DNA of 64,000 nt from Tuberibacillus sp. Marseille-P3662. GTDB lineage: Bacteria > Bacillota > Bacilli > Bacillales > Sporolactobacillaceae. A program made the position numbers and the translations under genes. Shown one piece after another: positions 52,552 through 60,524 of the stretch (its first letter is position 1; each line of letters begins with the position of its first letter). Below the pieces are notes generated by a model. It made no database searches. It was not told the DNA's origin and saw only the letters and a list, made by a program, of their open reading frames with translations. The stretch lies in assembly GCF_900178005.1 (NCBI RefSeq), contig NZ_FXBS01000002.1, positions 62,001 to 126,000 of the forward strand, in the 5' to 3' direction.

Positions 52552-53295
52552 ATGATAGAAATGAATAATATGTCTGTCCGTTATCCCGGTAGCCATCAGT
52601 ATGCACTTAGGGCGATCAATCTGTCACTCAAAAAAGGCGACTTCGTTTGTATATTAGGACAAAGCGGGGCAGGAAAATCAACATTGATCCGCTGTATCAA
52701 TGGATTGCAAGCACCCACTGATGGTCAGGTGAATTGGGATGGTCAGCCATTGTCCAATATGAAAGACGAACAGCTAAGAAAAGTCCGGAGAGAAATGGGA
52801 ATGATTTTTCAGCATTTCAATCTCGTTCCCCGTTTAACGGTCTTACAAAATGTCTTAACCGGGATGTTTGGCTACCGAAACACGTTTAAAAATTTGCTCG
52901 GTTGGTATACAGCGGAGGAAAAAGGACTTGCTAAGCATGTCATCACTGATGTCGGACTGACTGAGCTCATGCACCGCCGGGTCGAATCTCTCAGCGGCGG
53001 CCAAAAGCAAAGAGTCGGCATTGCACGAGCCGTATTACAAAATCCAGAAGTATTACTCGGCGATGAGCCGGTATCGAGCCTTGACCCAGGTACATCCAAC
53101 CACATTTTCACCTTGCTTAAAGAGATGCATCAGCGTCATCAATTACTTACCGTCATCAATGTTCATGATGTGACGCTTGCCAAACGATACGCCACCCGGC
53201 TAATCGCCCTAAAAGATGGCGAAATGATCTATGACGGTGATCCCGGGGGTTTTACAGAACAAGAATATCATGAAACCTACGAGTCCACATCATAA
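52552..53295 (+). CDS. PhnC-type ABC importer ATPase
   Basis: 247 residues. Walker A GQSGAGKSTLIRCI, Q-loop MIFQHFNLVPRLTVL, signature LSGGQKQRVGIARAV, Walker B VLLGDEPVSSLDP, switch His VINVHDVTLAKRY. The insert GMFGYRNTFKNLLGWY is specific to PhnC. The ATG at 52552 follows GAGG by 9 bases. A frame opening at 52537 overlaps the permease stop. The next gene, a deacetylase with UGA at codon 6, starts 20 bases downstream. Confidence 0.92.
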   Translation: MIEMNNMSVRYPGSHQYALRAINLSLKKGDFVCILGQSGAGKSTLIRCINGLQAPTDGQVNWDGQPLSNMKDEQLRKVRREMGMIFQHFNLVPRLTVLQNVLTGMFGYRNTFKNLLGWYTAEEKGLAKHVITDVGLTELMHRRVESLSGGQKQRVGIARAVLQNPEVLLGDEPVSSLDPGTSNHIFTLLKEMHQRHQLLTVINVHDVTLAKRYATRLIALKDGEMIYDGDPGGFTEQEYHETYESTS

Positions 53296-53314
53296 AGGAA
53301 AGGAGTACTTGTTT

Positions 53315-53944
53315 ATGACACATAGTCCATGAATCGTCGATCAATCAAGAGTCGTGTACGACTCGAACGACAGCAATATTGTCACCAAAGGACCCGCGAA
53401 TCATAAAAAGTCGGTTATTCTAACCTTCGATGACGGCCCAAGTAGGGTTCTACCAGATATCCTCGATATTTTAAAATCCGAGAATGTTCCAGCGATGTTC
53501 TTTTGGCAATCTCGCCTTTTATTCCCGAAACGCCCTTGGAAACGCGTATTAGATGAAGGCCATATCATCGGAACCCATACGGTCAAGCATCCTAATTTGG
53601 TTAGGTTGACATATGAAAAACAATACCAGGAACTATCAAACAGTGTTACAAAGATTGAGGACGTCACGGGTCAACCCATCAAGTACTTCCGTCCGCCATT
53701 TGGTCAATACAATGCTGATACCCTTAAAGCTGCAGAGCAATTACAGTTAACCCCTGTGCTGTGGCGGGTGGCTGCCATTGATTGGGAGTTAAAAGAGGAG
53801 CCTGAGCAGATCATCACCAATGTGACCGATTATTTGGAAGATGGTGCGGTGATCCTTCTACATGAGCTTAGACAAACACTGGACGTTCTACCTGACTTAA
53901 TCAAGACCATCAAAGCGGAAGGCTATGGCTTTACGCAATTATAG
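53315..53944 (+). CDS. Polysaccharide deacetylase with in-frame UGA at codon 6, candidate new selenoprotein
   Basis: Read from ATG 53315 the protein is MTHSP-U-IVDQSRVVYD..., 209 residues. The NodB domain is complete: TFDDGPS (metal Asp), GTHTVKHPNL (metal His pair), YFRPPFGQY and LLHE. AAAGGAAAGGAG sits 8 bases before this ATG. The only later start, GTG 53354, has no site and lies inside a hairpin. UGA (53330-53332) is followed after 16 bases by a 6-bp hairpin, as in the four redox selenoprotein genes nearby. No cysteine is present to partner a Sec. If homologues carry Trp here, a TGG to TGA change or readthrough is the rival explanation. It would deacetylate a cell-wall or surface glycan, though without an evident signal peptide. 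Confidence 0.7.
53349..53364 (+). promoter_or_regulatory. SECIS-like hairpin in the deacetylase gene
   Basis: GAGTCG-TGTA-CGACTC, a 6-bp GC-rich stem with G in a 4-base loop, starting 16 bases after the UGA at 53330. Sequence and spacing fit the other elements of this region. Function unproven. Confidence 0.55.
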
Positions 53945-53951
53945 TGTAAAA

Positions 53952-53987
53952 AAAGCAGGAGCCCCACTCGGAAAGGGCTCCTGCTTT
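53952..53987. terminator. Bidirectional terminator
   Basis: AAAGCAGGAGCCC and GGGCTCCTGCTTT form a 13-bp stem between the convergent deacetylase and thioredoxin genes. The minus strand is followed by seven T-rich bases. Confidence 0.88.
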
Positions 53988-53995
53988 GTATTTAT

Positions 53996-54304
53996 CTATG
54001 ACAGAGCAAATTCTTTTACCGGTTCTTCCGGCATAAACCCGGTCGAACGCTTGGCTTCTTCTCCATCTTTAATTAAAACCATAGTTGGAATACTTTGTAT
54101 GCCAAATTGCTGAGCTAACTCTCCGGATTGATCAACATCAACATAATAGAAATCAACCTCGTCGAGCTGTTCAGAAACGCTTGAGACCACCGGCCTCAAT
54201 TGACGACAACCTGGTCACCAGTCCGCTCCAAACTCAAGTACGATGGGTTTACTCATGTTTTTCGTCAGTTCAGCATATTCTTCTGACGTAATAGTTTCAG
54301 CCAT
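53996..54304 (-). CDS. Selenocysteine-containing thioredoxin (W-U-P-G-C)
   Basis: 102 residues, normal thioredoxin length. TGA at 54217-54215 is codon 30 in IVLEFGADW-U-PGCRQLRPVV, exactly at the first Cys of the WCxxC active site. The rest is standard: FYYVDVDQSGELAQQFGIQS, IPTMVLIKDGEEAKRSTGFM with cis-Pro. An 8-bp hairpin begins 15 bases after UGA. GGGAGGTTCGTACA precedes the ATG. The active-site pair is P-G instead of the usual G-P. Ordinary ORF calling keeps only the last 67 residues. It likely acts as a cytosolic disulfide reductase. The electron donor is not in the window. Confidence 0.93.
54181..54199 (-). promoter_or_regulatory. Bacterial SECIS-type hairpin of the thioredoxin gene
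   Basis: Minus-strand TTGAGGCC and GGTCTCAA (one G-U pair) around loop GGT, starting 15 bases after the UGA at 54215. Confidence 0.75.
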
Positions 54305-54727
54305 TGTACGAACCTCCCTTATTTTAACTTGGCTTTATTATTGCCTAGGTCCATTTTATTAATTCTCTCGTGTTTCATCAAATGACATGACTTATTACAT
54401 ACCTCGCTATAGTCATAATGTCTACATAGGGCGTTTCGCAGGGCTTTTCTCCGAAGTCCTTATCAATTGAAATATAAAAACGCCAGATGTTTCATGATTC
54501 AATCGTCCGGCTTATATATTTATAAAAAAAAAGCAGCTGTATTAAGTATTTTGGTGATACAATACACTTAAATCACAAAGAAAGCTTCTCAAGAGGGACA
54601 CCTAACGATGCCAACCACTTCACGAGCCAATATGAGAACAGATGCTGGATGGATCCTGACATATATGATTCTTCGTTGGATCGCTTATTTGTTTGATAAA
54701 AAATTTGTTTTGTTGGAGGACAGTTCA
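54305..54727 (+). other. Intergenic stretch upstream of the ABC exporter genes
   Basis: No supported gene. The exporter ATPase frame extends upward to 54608 but lacks a ribosome binding site there. TTTTGGTGATACAATAC (near 54550-54566) contains a TACAAT that may be a minus-10 box. Promoters for the two divergent genes should lie here. Confidence 0.5.
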
Positions 54728-55702
54728 ATGGAAACCATCTCAGATGGCAAAAAGATACCTTTACAGGCAAAAGATCACGATACTAAGACAGTGCTGAATG
54801 TTGAACATTTGAAAAAAACATACGGAAAAAGGCAAGCCTTAGAGGATGTCACATTTTCCGTCCCGCAAGGAACATGCTTTGGCTTACTTGGACCAAACGG
54901 AGCGGGAAAATCAACAACGATGAAAATTTTGACCGGCATTGTCGATGCTGATGGAGGTACAGCTTATGTTCTCGGAAAGAATGCAGCCAAACATCAAAAC
55001 GCTATTCGACATCAGGTCGGATACGTGCCGCAGGCTATCACACTGTACGAGAAACTGAGCGCACATGACAATCTTGTGTTTTTCGGAGAAATGTACGGTA
55101 TCAAAGGCAGAGCATTAAAGCAAAGAATCAGTGAAGTGCTGAAGTTAACCGGACTTTCTGACCGTGTAAAGGACATTGTAGGTACTTTCTCAGGTGGTAT
55201 GAAACGGAGAATCAACATGGCTGCGTCATTGCTGCACCAACCGCAACTTCTTATTCTCGACGAACCGACGGTTGGCATTGATCCTCAATCGCGCATTCAT
55301 ATTTTCGAAATGATTCGTTCATTGAAGGCCCAAGGCGTCACCATCATTTACTCCACTCACTATATGGAGGAAGTAGAAGCCCTTTGCGACCACGTCGCCA
55401 TCATTGACCAGGGAAAAGTCGCTGCCCAAGGGCCATTAAAAGCATTGCTAGACCGCTACAGCAGCAAAGCCGTTTATACAGAAGCCGACGGGCTGGAGGA
55501 TCTTCCACCATTCCCTCATGCCACAAAAACATACCGCAAAGGAAGCGGCTGGGTCATTGAAACCAATCATATCATGGATGCAATGCAATATGTACTCCAA
55601 ACCGCCTCTAATCGAGGAATTGAGGTTAAAGGCCTGGAGATTATGCGCCCTTCATTGGAATCCGTGTTTTTATCCTTAACAGGTACGAGCTTGAGAGATT
55701 AA
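54728..55702 (+). CDS. ABC-2 type exporter ATP-binding protein
   Basis: 324 residues. Walker A GPNGAGKSTTMKIL, signature FSGGMKRRINMAASLL, Walker B LLILDEPTVGIDPQ and the switch His STHYMEEVEALCD. The C-terminal 90 residues (about 235-324) are the accessory domain common in drug and lipid exporters. The ATG at 54728 is used because GGAGG lies 8 bases before it. It drives the permease encoded 57 bases downstream. A drug, lipid or bacteriocin substrate is possible. Confidence 0.9.
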   Translation: METISDGKKIPLQAKDHDTKTVLNVEHLKKTYGKRQALEDVTFSVPQGTCFGLLGPNGAGKSTTMKILTGIVDADGGTAYVLGKNAAKHQNAIRHQVGYVPQAITLYEKLSAHDNLVFFGEMYGIKGRALKQRISEVLKLTGLSDRVKDIVGTFSGGMKRRINMAASLLHQPQLLILDEPTVGIDPQSRIHIFEMIRSLKAQGVTIIYSTHYMEEVEALCDHVAIIDQGKVAAQGPLKALLDRYSSKAVYTEADGLEDLPPFPHATKTYRKGSGWVIETNHIMDAMQYVLQTASNRGIEVKGLEIMRPSLESVFLSLTGTSLRD

Positions 55703-55759
55703 TCCATTTCAAGATTTATCCACATTAGAGGGGCGTGACCCCTTTAGGGAGTGACTTTA

Positions 55760-56914
55760 TTGAAAAGCATTATTATTAAAGAAATGAAAATCATGATAAA
55801 AGAAAAAGGTAACCTATTCTTCCTTATCATTATGCCCATCATGTTTATCGTGTTGTTTTCCTCGGTTTTCGGAAATATTGGGGATTCATCCATGACCGTT
55901 CATTACGTGGACCAGGATCATTCCAAAGCATCAAAAGAATTTCTCCATCACATCGACCAAATTGACGGGTTTGAAATCAAACATGGCGACTCATCGCTTG
56001 ATTCACAAGTTCAACAAATTAAGGACGGTGACATGAGCTCACTGCTTGTTATCCCCCAGAGATTCGGTCAAGCAATCCAATCTGAAAAACAACAAACAAA
56101 CGTGAAATTTTACCGGGATGCCACGGCCAGTCAAGCGACGGCACCCATTCAAGCTGTTTTACAAAATATAACAAACAGATACCAGAAACATAAACTGTCC
56201 AGTACATTAACCGCCATGGGGAAGTCAAATACAGAAGTCAAGAGTATTTTGCAACCGCCGATAAATATAAAAAATATACAGGAAAGTGGCAGTAGTGAAT
56301 CTGATGTGACAATGGTCCAACAGGTCGTTCCCGGTTATACCGTCATGTTTGTTTTCTTCATTATGATTACCATGATACGCCGCTTCTTTAAGGAGAAGGA
56401 GTCAGGCATGGTGTCACGCCTCAGAAGCACACCCATGAATCCTATGGTATACCTGATCGGGATGTGGGTACCCGCCTTCATTTCAGTACTCATTCAGTGT
56501 ACTGTTCTGCTGGCATTCGGGCATTTTGTCTATAATCTTCATCTAGGAGACTTGAGCGCCATCATGGTCCTTGTCCTTTGCCTCGCCTTTGGCGGAACCG
56601 GCATTGGTCTGGCTCTATCAATGATTGTGAAGGGGGAAACTCAGGGGCTGGCGATTACACAGATGTTCGCGCTCGGTGGCGCAGTTATCGGCGGATTATG
56701 GTTTCCGATTGAATTAATGCCTCAATTTATCCAGACGATCAGCCGATTCATTCCGCAGTTTTGGGCCCAGCAAGGACTACTGGATGTGATGGTCCACAGC
56801 GCCCATATTAAAGACGTTTGGTTAGCAATGGTCGTACTTCTGGCGTTCGGAACAGCCGGCATGCTTGTGGCTTTATTGCGCTTCAAGCACTTCCTGCGCA
56901 CGGCGAATAGTTGA
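55760..56914 (+). CDS. ABC-2 type exporter permease
   Basis: 384 residues: one N-terminal helix (LFFLIIMPIMFIVLFSSVFG), a large outer loop of about 160 residues (VHYVDQDHSKASKEFLHHID onwards), then five helices, with EKESGMVSRLRSTPMNPMVY in the conserved cytoplasmic elbow. This is the YhgE/DrrB-like topology of ABC-2 exporters. The TTG at 55760 is 8 bases after GGAG, better spaced than GTG 55751. Forms an exporter with the preceding ATPase. Confidence 0.88.
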   Translation: MKSIIIKEMKIMIKEKGNLFFLIIMPIMFIVLFSSVFGNIGDSSMTVHYVDQDHSKASKEFLHHIDQIDGFEIKHGDSSLDSQVQQIKDGDMSSLLVIPQRFGQAIQSEKQQTNVKFYRDATASQATAPIQAVLQNITNRYQKHKLSSTLTAMGKSNTEVKSILQPPINIKNIQESGSSESDVTMVQQVVPGYTVMFVFFIMITMIRRFFKEKESGMVSRLRSTPMNPMVYLIGMWVPAFISVLIQCTVLLAFGHFVYNLHLGDLSAIMVLVLCLAFGGTGIGLALSMIVKGETQGLAITQMFALGGAVIGGLWFPIELMPQFIQTISRFIPQFWAQQGLLDVMVHSAHIKDVWLAMVVLLAFGTAGMLVALLRFKHFLRTANS

Positions 56915-57082
56915 CTTGCAAAGAGAAAGCCATTGGAAAACGTCTGGCTCGTCTAGCTATGGTTCAAGAGGCGAAGCGAGACGTTTTTCCTAATCACTTT
57001 GCATTTTTGACTTCACGATGAAGAGATTGCTTTTTGCTTAAACAAGGGCCCGACTAATGAGACATCTACTCACTTTCATGAT

Positions 57083-58366
57083 TCACCGGTCGATATCCTT
57101 TCCCTGAGTGTCATTATATCGATCATCATAGGCAATAAAATCATGATCCTGATAAGCTGCGACGATACCATGATAACTAATATCAAGGCCCACCTCTTCT
57201 TCTTCCTCAGTTGCACGGACAGGGATCCAACATTTAATCATATATAAACCGCCCCATGTTAACACGAATCCCCAGACACATATTACGATCAGCCCCAAAA
57301 CCTGCACACCTAGCAAATCCCAATTGCCCTGTGTGAAGAGGCCATTATTTTTCGAGAATAAACCGACGGCAATGGTCCCCAATATGCCAGAAATTGCATG
57401 GACCGGAAAAGCGCCGACAGGATCATCAATACGTTTCGATTCTAACCAATTGCTTCCAGCGATCATTAATAAGCCAGAGACACCCCCAATCAAGATGGCT
57501 GCAGCATCACTAACAAAGGCGCAGCCGGCTGTTATGCCGACTAACCCTGCCAAAGAACCATTAATGACAGAAGGGGCATCCGCGCGATGATAACGGAACA
57601 AAGTATAAAGAAAAGTGACCGCTCCACCAGCTGATGCTGATAACATGGTTACAATCGCTATGTGTCCAATCTTAGGATCGGTAGCACTTAACGTACTTCC
57701 GGCATTGAAGCCAAACCAGCCAAACCATAATAGGAAGGCCCCTACAGAAGCCAAAGGCAAATTACTAGGCAGTGCAATGGTACTCGTCCCCCAGGGTGTG
57801 AATTTACCCTTACGCGGACCAATAAAAATGGCTGCAGCTAAAGCTGAGCAACCTCCCAATGCGTGGATGGCAGTTGAACCGGCAAAATCAGAAAAGCCTA
57901 GCTTAGCCAGCCAGCCGCCACCCCATATCCAATGTCCTGAAATGGGATAAATGACAGCGGTCATTAAGATGACATAAAGTAAATAAGCGCGAAAATTGAT
58001 ACGCTCAGCAACAGCACCAGAAACAATAGATATCGCGGCAATGACAAAAGCAGCTTGAAATAACCAATACGTGTCTAAAGAAACAGGAATATCGAGATGT
58101 GACCAGTTACCCATCGACATGATGCCATTTGTCCCTATCAACCCCCATAGATCCTCTCCGTACATGAGACCAAAACCAATGACATAAAAACAAAGGGTTC
58201 CAATCGTAATATCAGCAAAAATCTTCATAAGAATGTTAACGTTATTTTTCTGGCGAACAAAGCCGGCCTCTAAAAGAGCAAAGCCACCCTCCATGAGCAA
58301 AATCATGGCAGCGGTCAAAACAACCCAAATCGTATCGAGCCCGGTCGCTACAGCTTGAATGGACAT
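57083..58366 (-). CDS. amt: Ammonium transporter
   Basis: 427 residues, eleven helices. The start TIWVVLTAAMILLMEGGFALL and later GSTAIHALGGCSALAAAIFI and FPVHAISGILGTIAVGLF contain the twin pore His of Amt proteins. The cytoplasmic tail ends in ISYHGIVAAYQDHDFIAYDD. The channel admits ammonium under nitrogen limitation. GlnK (PII), its usual partner, is not downstream. Instead a coiled-coil protein is encoded just upstream in the same direction, 4 bases away. Confidence 0.95.
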   Translation of the reverse strand: MSIQAVATGLDTIWVVLTAAMILLMEGGFALLEAGFVRQKNNVNILMKIFADITIGTLCFYVIGFGLMYGEDLWGLIGTNGIMSMGNWSHLDIPVSLDTYWLFQAAFVIAAISIVSGAVAERINFRAYLLYVILMTAVIYPISGHWIWGGGWLAKLGFSDFAGSTAIHALGGCSALAAAIFIGPRKGKFTPWGTSTIALPSNLPLASVGAFLLWFGWFGFNAGSTLSATDPKIGHIAIVTMLSASAGGAVTFLYTLFRYHRADAPSVINGSLAGLVGITAGCAFVSDAAAILIGGVSGLLMIAGSNWLESKRIDDPVGAFPVHAISGILGTIAVGLFSKNNGLFTQGNWDLLGVQVLGLIVICVWGFVLTWGGLYMIKCWIPVRATEEEEEVGLDISYHGIVAAYQDHDFIAYDDRYNDTQGKDIDR

Positions 58367-58370
58367 TTAA

Positions 58371-58778
58371 TTATCTTTCCTCCGTTTGTCTCAATGACTT
58401 TAACTCGTCAATGATCGATGTTGATAACACAATTTCATTCTTAGAAGCATCCTCTTGCAGTAAGTTAATGACATCATCTAACTCACGGATACGCTGATTG
58501 ATGGTCTCGATTCTTTTCAAGGGTTCTTTGACATATACAAGGTGCTCAACGGCTTGATGGTGGCTAGGAGGACGACCGGCAAAAAACTTTCTAAGTGGGG
58601 ATAATGATTGATAAAATGCTTTCTCTCCTTGCTTCTTTTGTTCGTATTGATTAATTTTTTCCTTTATTTTTTCGATTTCTTGCCCCTTTTTCCGTTTGCT
58701 CAACTGTAAAGTTTCTATCAGATGATTTAGAGGCAATTCAAAATGAACCCTTTGAGATAGCTCATCGAGTACAATCAT
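58371..58778 (-). CDS. Coiled-coil protein of unknown function, upstream of amt
   Basis: 135 residues, strongly charged and helical, with heptad-like runs (KRKKGQEIEKIKEKINQYEQ and IETINQRIRELDDVINLLQE) around a short basic RKFFAGRPPSHH stretch. GAGGGGATAACAC precedes the ATG. The stop is only 4 bases from the amt start, so they are co-transcribed. No family recognised. The location suggests a regulator or partner of the ammonium channel in place of PII, but this is inference. Confidence 0.75.
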   Translation of the reverse strand: MIVLDELSQRVHFELPLNHLIETLQLSKRKKGQEIEKIKEKINQYEQKKQGEKAFYQSLSPLRKFFAGRPPSHHQAVEHLVYVKEPLKRIETINQRIRELDDVINLLQEDASKNEIVLSTSIIDELKSLRQTEER

Positions 58779-59098
58779 AAGTGTTATCCCCTCTTATGCT
58801 ACGTTTCGTAAATCAGTGACTAAATTTTATAAATATAGCCAACCTATATCAACTTATGTGTTAGATTACCTAACAGCAGCATCAAGAGAAAATATAGACA
58901 AGCATTTGAAACTTCTTGATGAGATCAACCCTCTAGCAAGTGAAAGGAGGCTGGGCGTTTGGTACTAAAAGTCGTGAAAATATGGGGCGTGTTAAGGTTA
59001 GAGGAAAAATGAGTGAAATACTGCTTTCAATGGCAGTGCATGATATACCCCATCTTCCACAAAATATAAATATGGAATCAAACAAGGAGGTCATAGGA
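58779..59098. other. Intergenic stretch without a supported gene
   Basis: A frame opens at 58940 and runs into the small gene below, but its N-terminal part has no good start. An AAGTGAAAGGAGG site near 58940 points to a start around 58951-58962. Nothing else recognised. Confidence 0.4.
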
Positions 59099-59293
59099 AT
59101 GCACGAAAAAGATCGTAACAAGGTAGAAGAACACTTTACGCAACAGCAATCAAAACACCCAAAGGTCAACAACAAGACACCTAAATACGGTGTTGCTGCG
59201 CAAACGCAGGACGACCAAAAGAATGATAACGGCTCTGACTCTGACCTTTTTTCCAAGCGAATCAATCAGCAGGACAGCTTAGATGAATTGTAA
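59099..59293 (+). CDS. Small hydrophilic protein, unknown
   Basis: 64 residues, Lys/Asn/Gln/Asp-rich and probably disordered (MHEKDRNKVEEHFTQQQSKH, then DDQKNDNGSDSDLFSKR). The ATG at 59099 lies 8 bases after AAGGAGG, a strong site. The composition resembles small spore or biofilm-associated proteins of Bacillus, but no family is recognised. Followed by a hairpin terminator. Confidence 0.55.
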   Translation: MHEKDRNKVEEHFTQQQSKHPKVNNKTPKYGVAAQTQDDQKNDNGSDSDLFSKRINQQDSLDEL

Positions 59294-59316
59294 GGTTACC
59301 CTTTAAATCCTTTGTT

Positions 59317-59363
59317 AAAATGGGTTGACTCCGAAAATCTTATTACTTTGGTCAACCCATTTT
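59317..59363. terminator. Terminator
   Basis: AAAATGGGTTGAC and GTCAACCCATTTT pair over 13 bases with a 21-base loop, downstream of the small hydrophilic gene. Confidence 0.8.
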
Positions 59364-59476
59364 AGGGGATATCCAATTTTATTCAGCCCTTTTGATGACC
59401 ACTCAATATCTTTAGGACATTCTTCATGCCTTAGATCATAACGAATTCAGTCAACTCTTTTTTAAACCTCATGATA

Positions 59477-60418
59477 TCACTTATTATATTTCTCAAATAC
59501 GCTTAGCAAGCTCATCATATACCTGTCTAACCGTTCAACCATCAGTTGATCGGTTAATCCTGTCACACCAAAAGCCGTCCACCCAGGATACACCGTGGGT
59601 GGCCCAAAAAGAATGTCACTCAAAGACAATAGATCCCAGTACGGGTCGTAGTTAAACGCTGATCCTGCGTAACTTTGATAGGCGGACAAAAACGCATCGG
59701 CAGTTGGAACGTCAAACAACTGTGCTAGGTTTAATCTACAATGGCCAACATCAATCCCAGCAGGCCCCCGACAAGCGTTGACCCAGTCGACGACACCACT
59801 AACAGTATGTCCATACCATAAAACATTGGTTGGATGATAATCCCGGTGGATGAAGCACGTCTTAGCTTTGGGACGTGGACCTTTAACGATATCAATGGCG
59901 CGTTGCCATAATTCCGGAAAACTCGACCATGACGGCGTTTCTAATGATGCGACATCATTATAGGTAAAATAGGGCCATGGATATCCATCAGCATCCACGG
60001 CATGAATCTGGACAAGTGATGCTGCCAGTCCGTCAAGCCAATGGTCTAAATTGTGCGGGCTTAAGACAACAGACCCCTCAAGTTGAGTCATAAGAACAAC
60101 CGGAACACCACACTCACGTCCAGTTTCATCAAACGCAACGATTTCGGGCGTCGACACATCTGACCGTGACGCTAAGCGGAGGCTCTCCGCCTCGTGGAAT
60201 GCCAGGTCAGGTTCTTCTTGTAACCATTCCACGTTATCGAACTGACGCAAGACAAAATCCCTCTGAACCTGATTGACTTGAAGCGAAACGCTGTGAACGA
60301 TAGACGATGTCCCTCCGTATAGTCGACAAATCGACTGAACAGTGGCATAGGAATCTACGGCATCGACCACCCATTTTAACACGCGGTCGGGCAGCTCATT
60401 GTCAGAGACTTGTGTCAT
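59477..60418 (-). CDS. APH/ChoK-like phosphotransferase
   Basis: 313 residues. The kinase core has IHRDYHPTNVLWYGHTVSGV with the catalytic HRDxxxxN and VVDWVNACRGPAGIDVGHCR with the metal-binding Asp. N-terminal FVLRQFDNV carries the ATP lysine equivalent (Arg-Gln here). The family phosphorylates aminoglycosides, homoserine, choline or sugars. The target is unknown. It is not part of the acyl-CoA cluster upstream, from which it is 106 bases away. Confidence 0.82.
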   Translation of the reverse strand: MTQVSDNELPDRVLKWVVDAVDSYATVQSICRLYGGTSSIVHSVSLQVNQVQRDFVLRQFDNVEWLQEEPDLAFHEAESLRLASRSDVSTPEIVAFDETGRECGVPVVLMTQLEGSVVLSPHNLDHWLDGLAASLVQIHAVDADGYPWPYFTYNDVASLETPSWSSFPELWQRAIDIVKGPRPKAKTCFIHRDYHPTNVLWYGHTVSGVVDWVNACRGPAGIDVGHCRLNLAQLFDVPTADAFLSAYQSYAGSAFNYDPYWDLLSLSDILFGPPTVYPGWTAFGVTGLTDQLMVERLDRYMMSLLSVFEKYNK

Positions 60419-60524
60419 AGGCTCATCCTATCTATCTAATTTAATTTTAATAAAATGGAAAATATCAAAATTTCCACTTGGAGTACTCACACTCATCAAC
60501 TTGTTATAATTTGATTTAAGGCAT

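Noticed and set aside
53354-53944. Start of the deacetylase at GTG 53354 with MTHSP as an independent leader peptide
   Set aside because: The GTG has no ribosome binding site and lies in a stable hairpin, while an excellent site serves ATG 53315. Kept only as an alternative.
54608-54727. 40-residue N-terminal extension of the ABC exporter ATPase
   Set aside because: No ribosome binding site there, and GGAGG fits the ATG at 54728 and the normal domain start.
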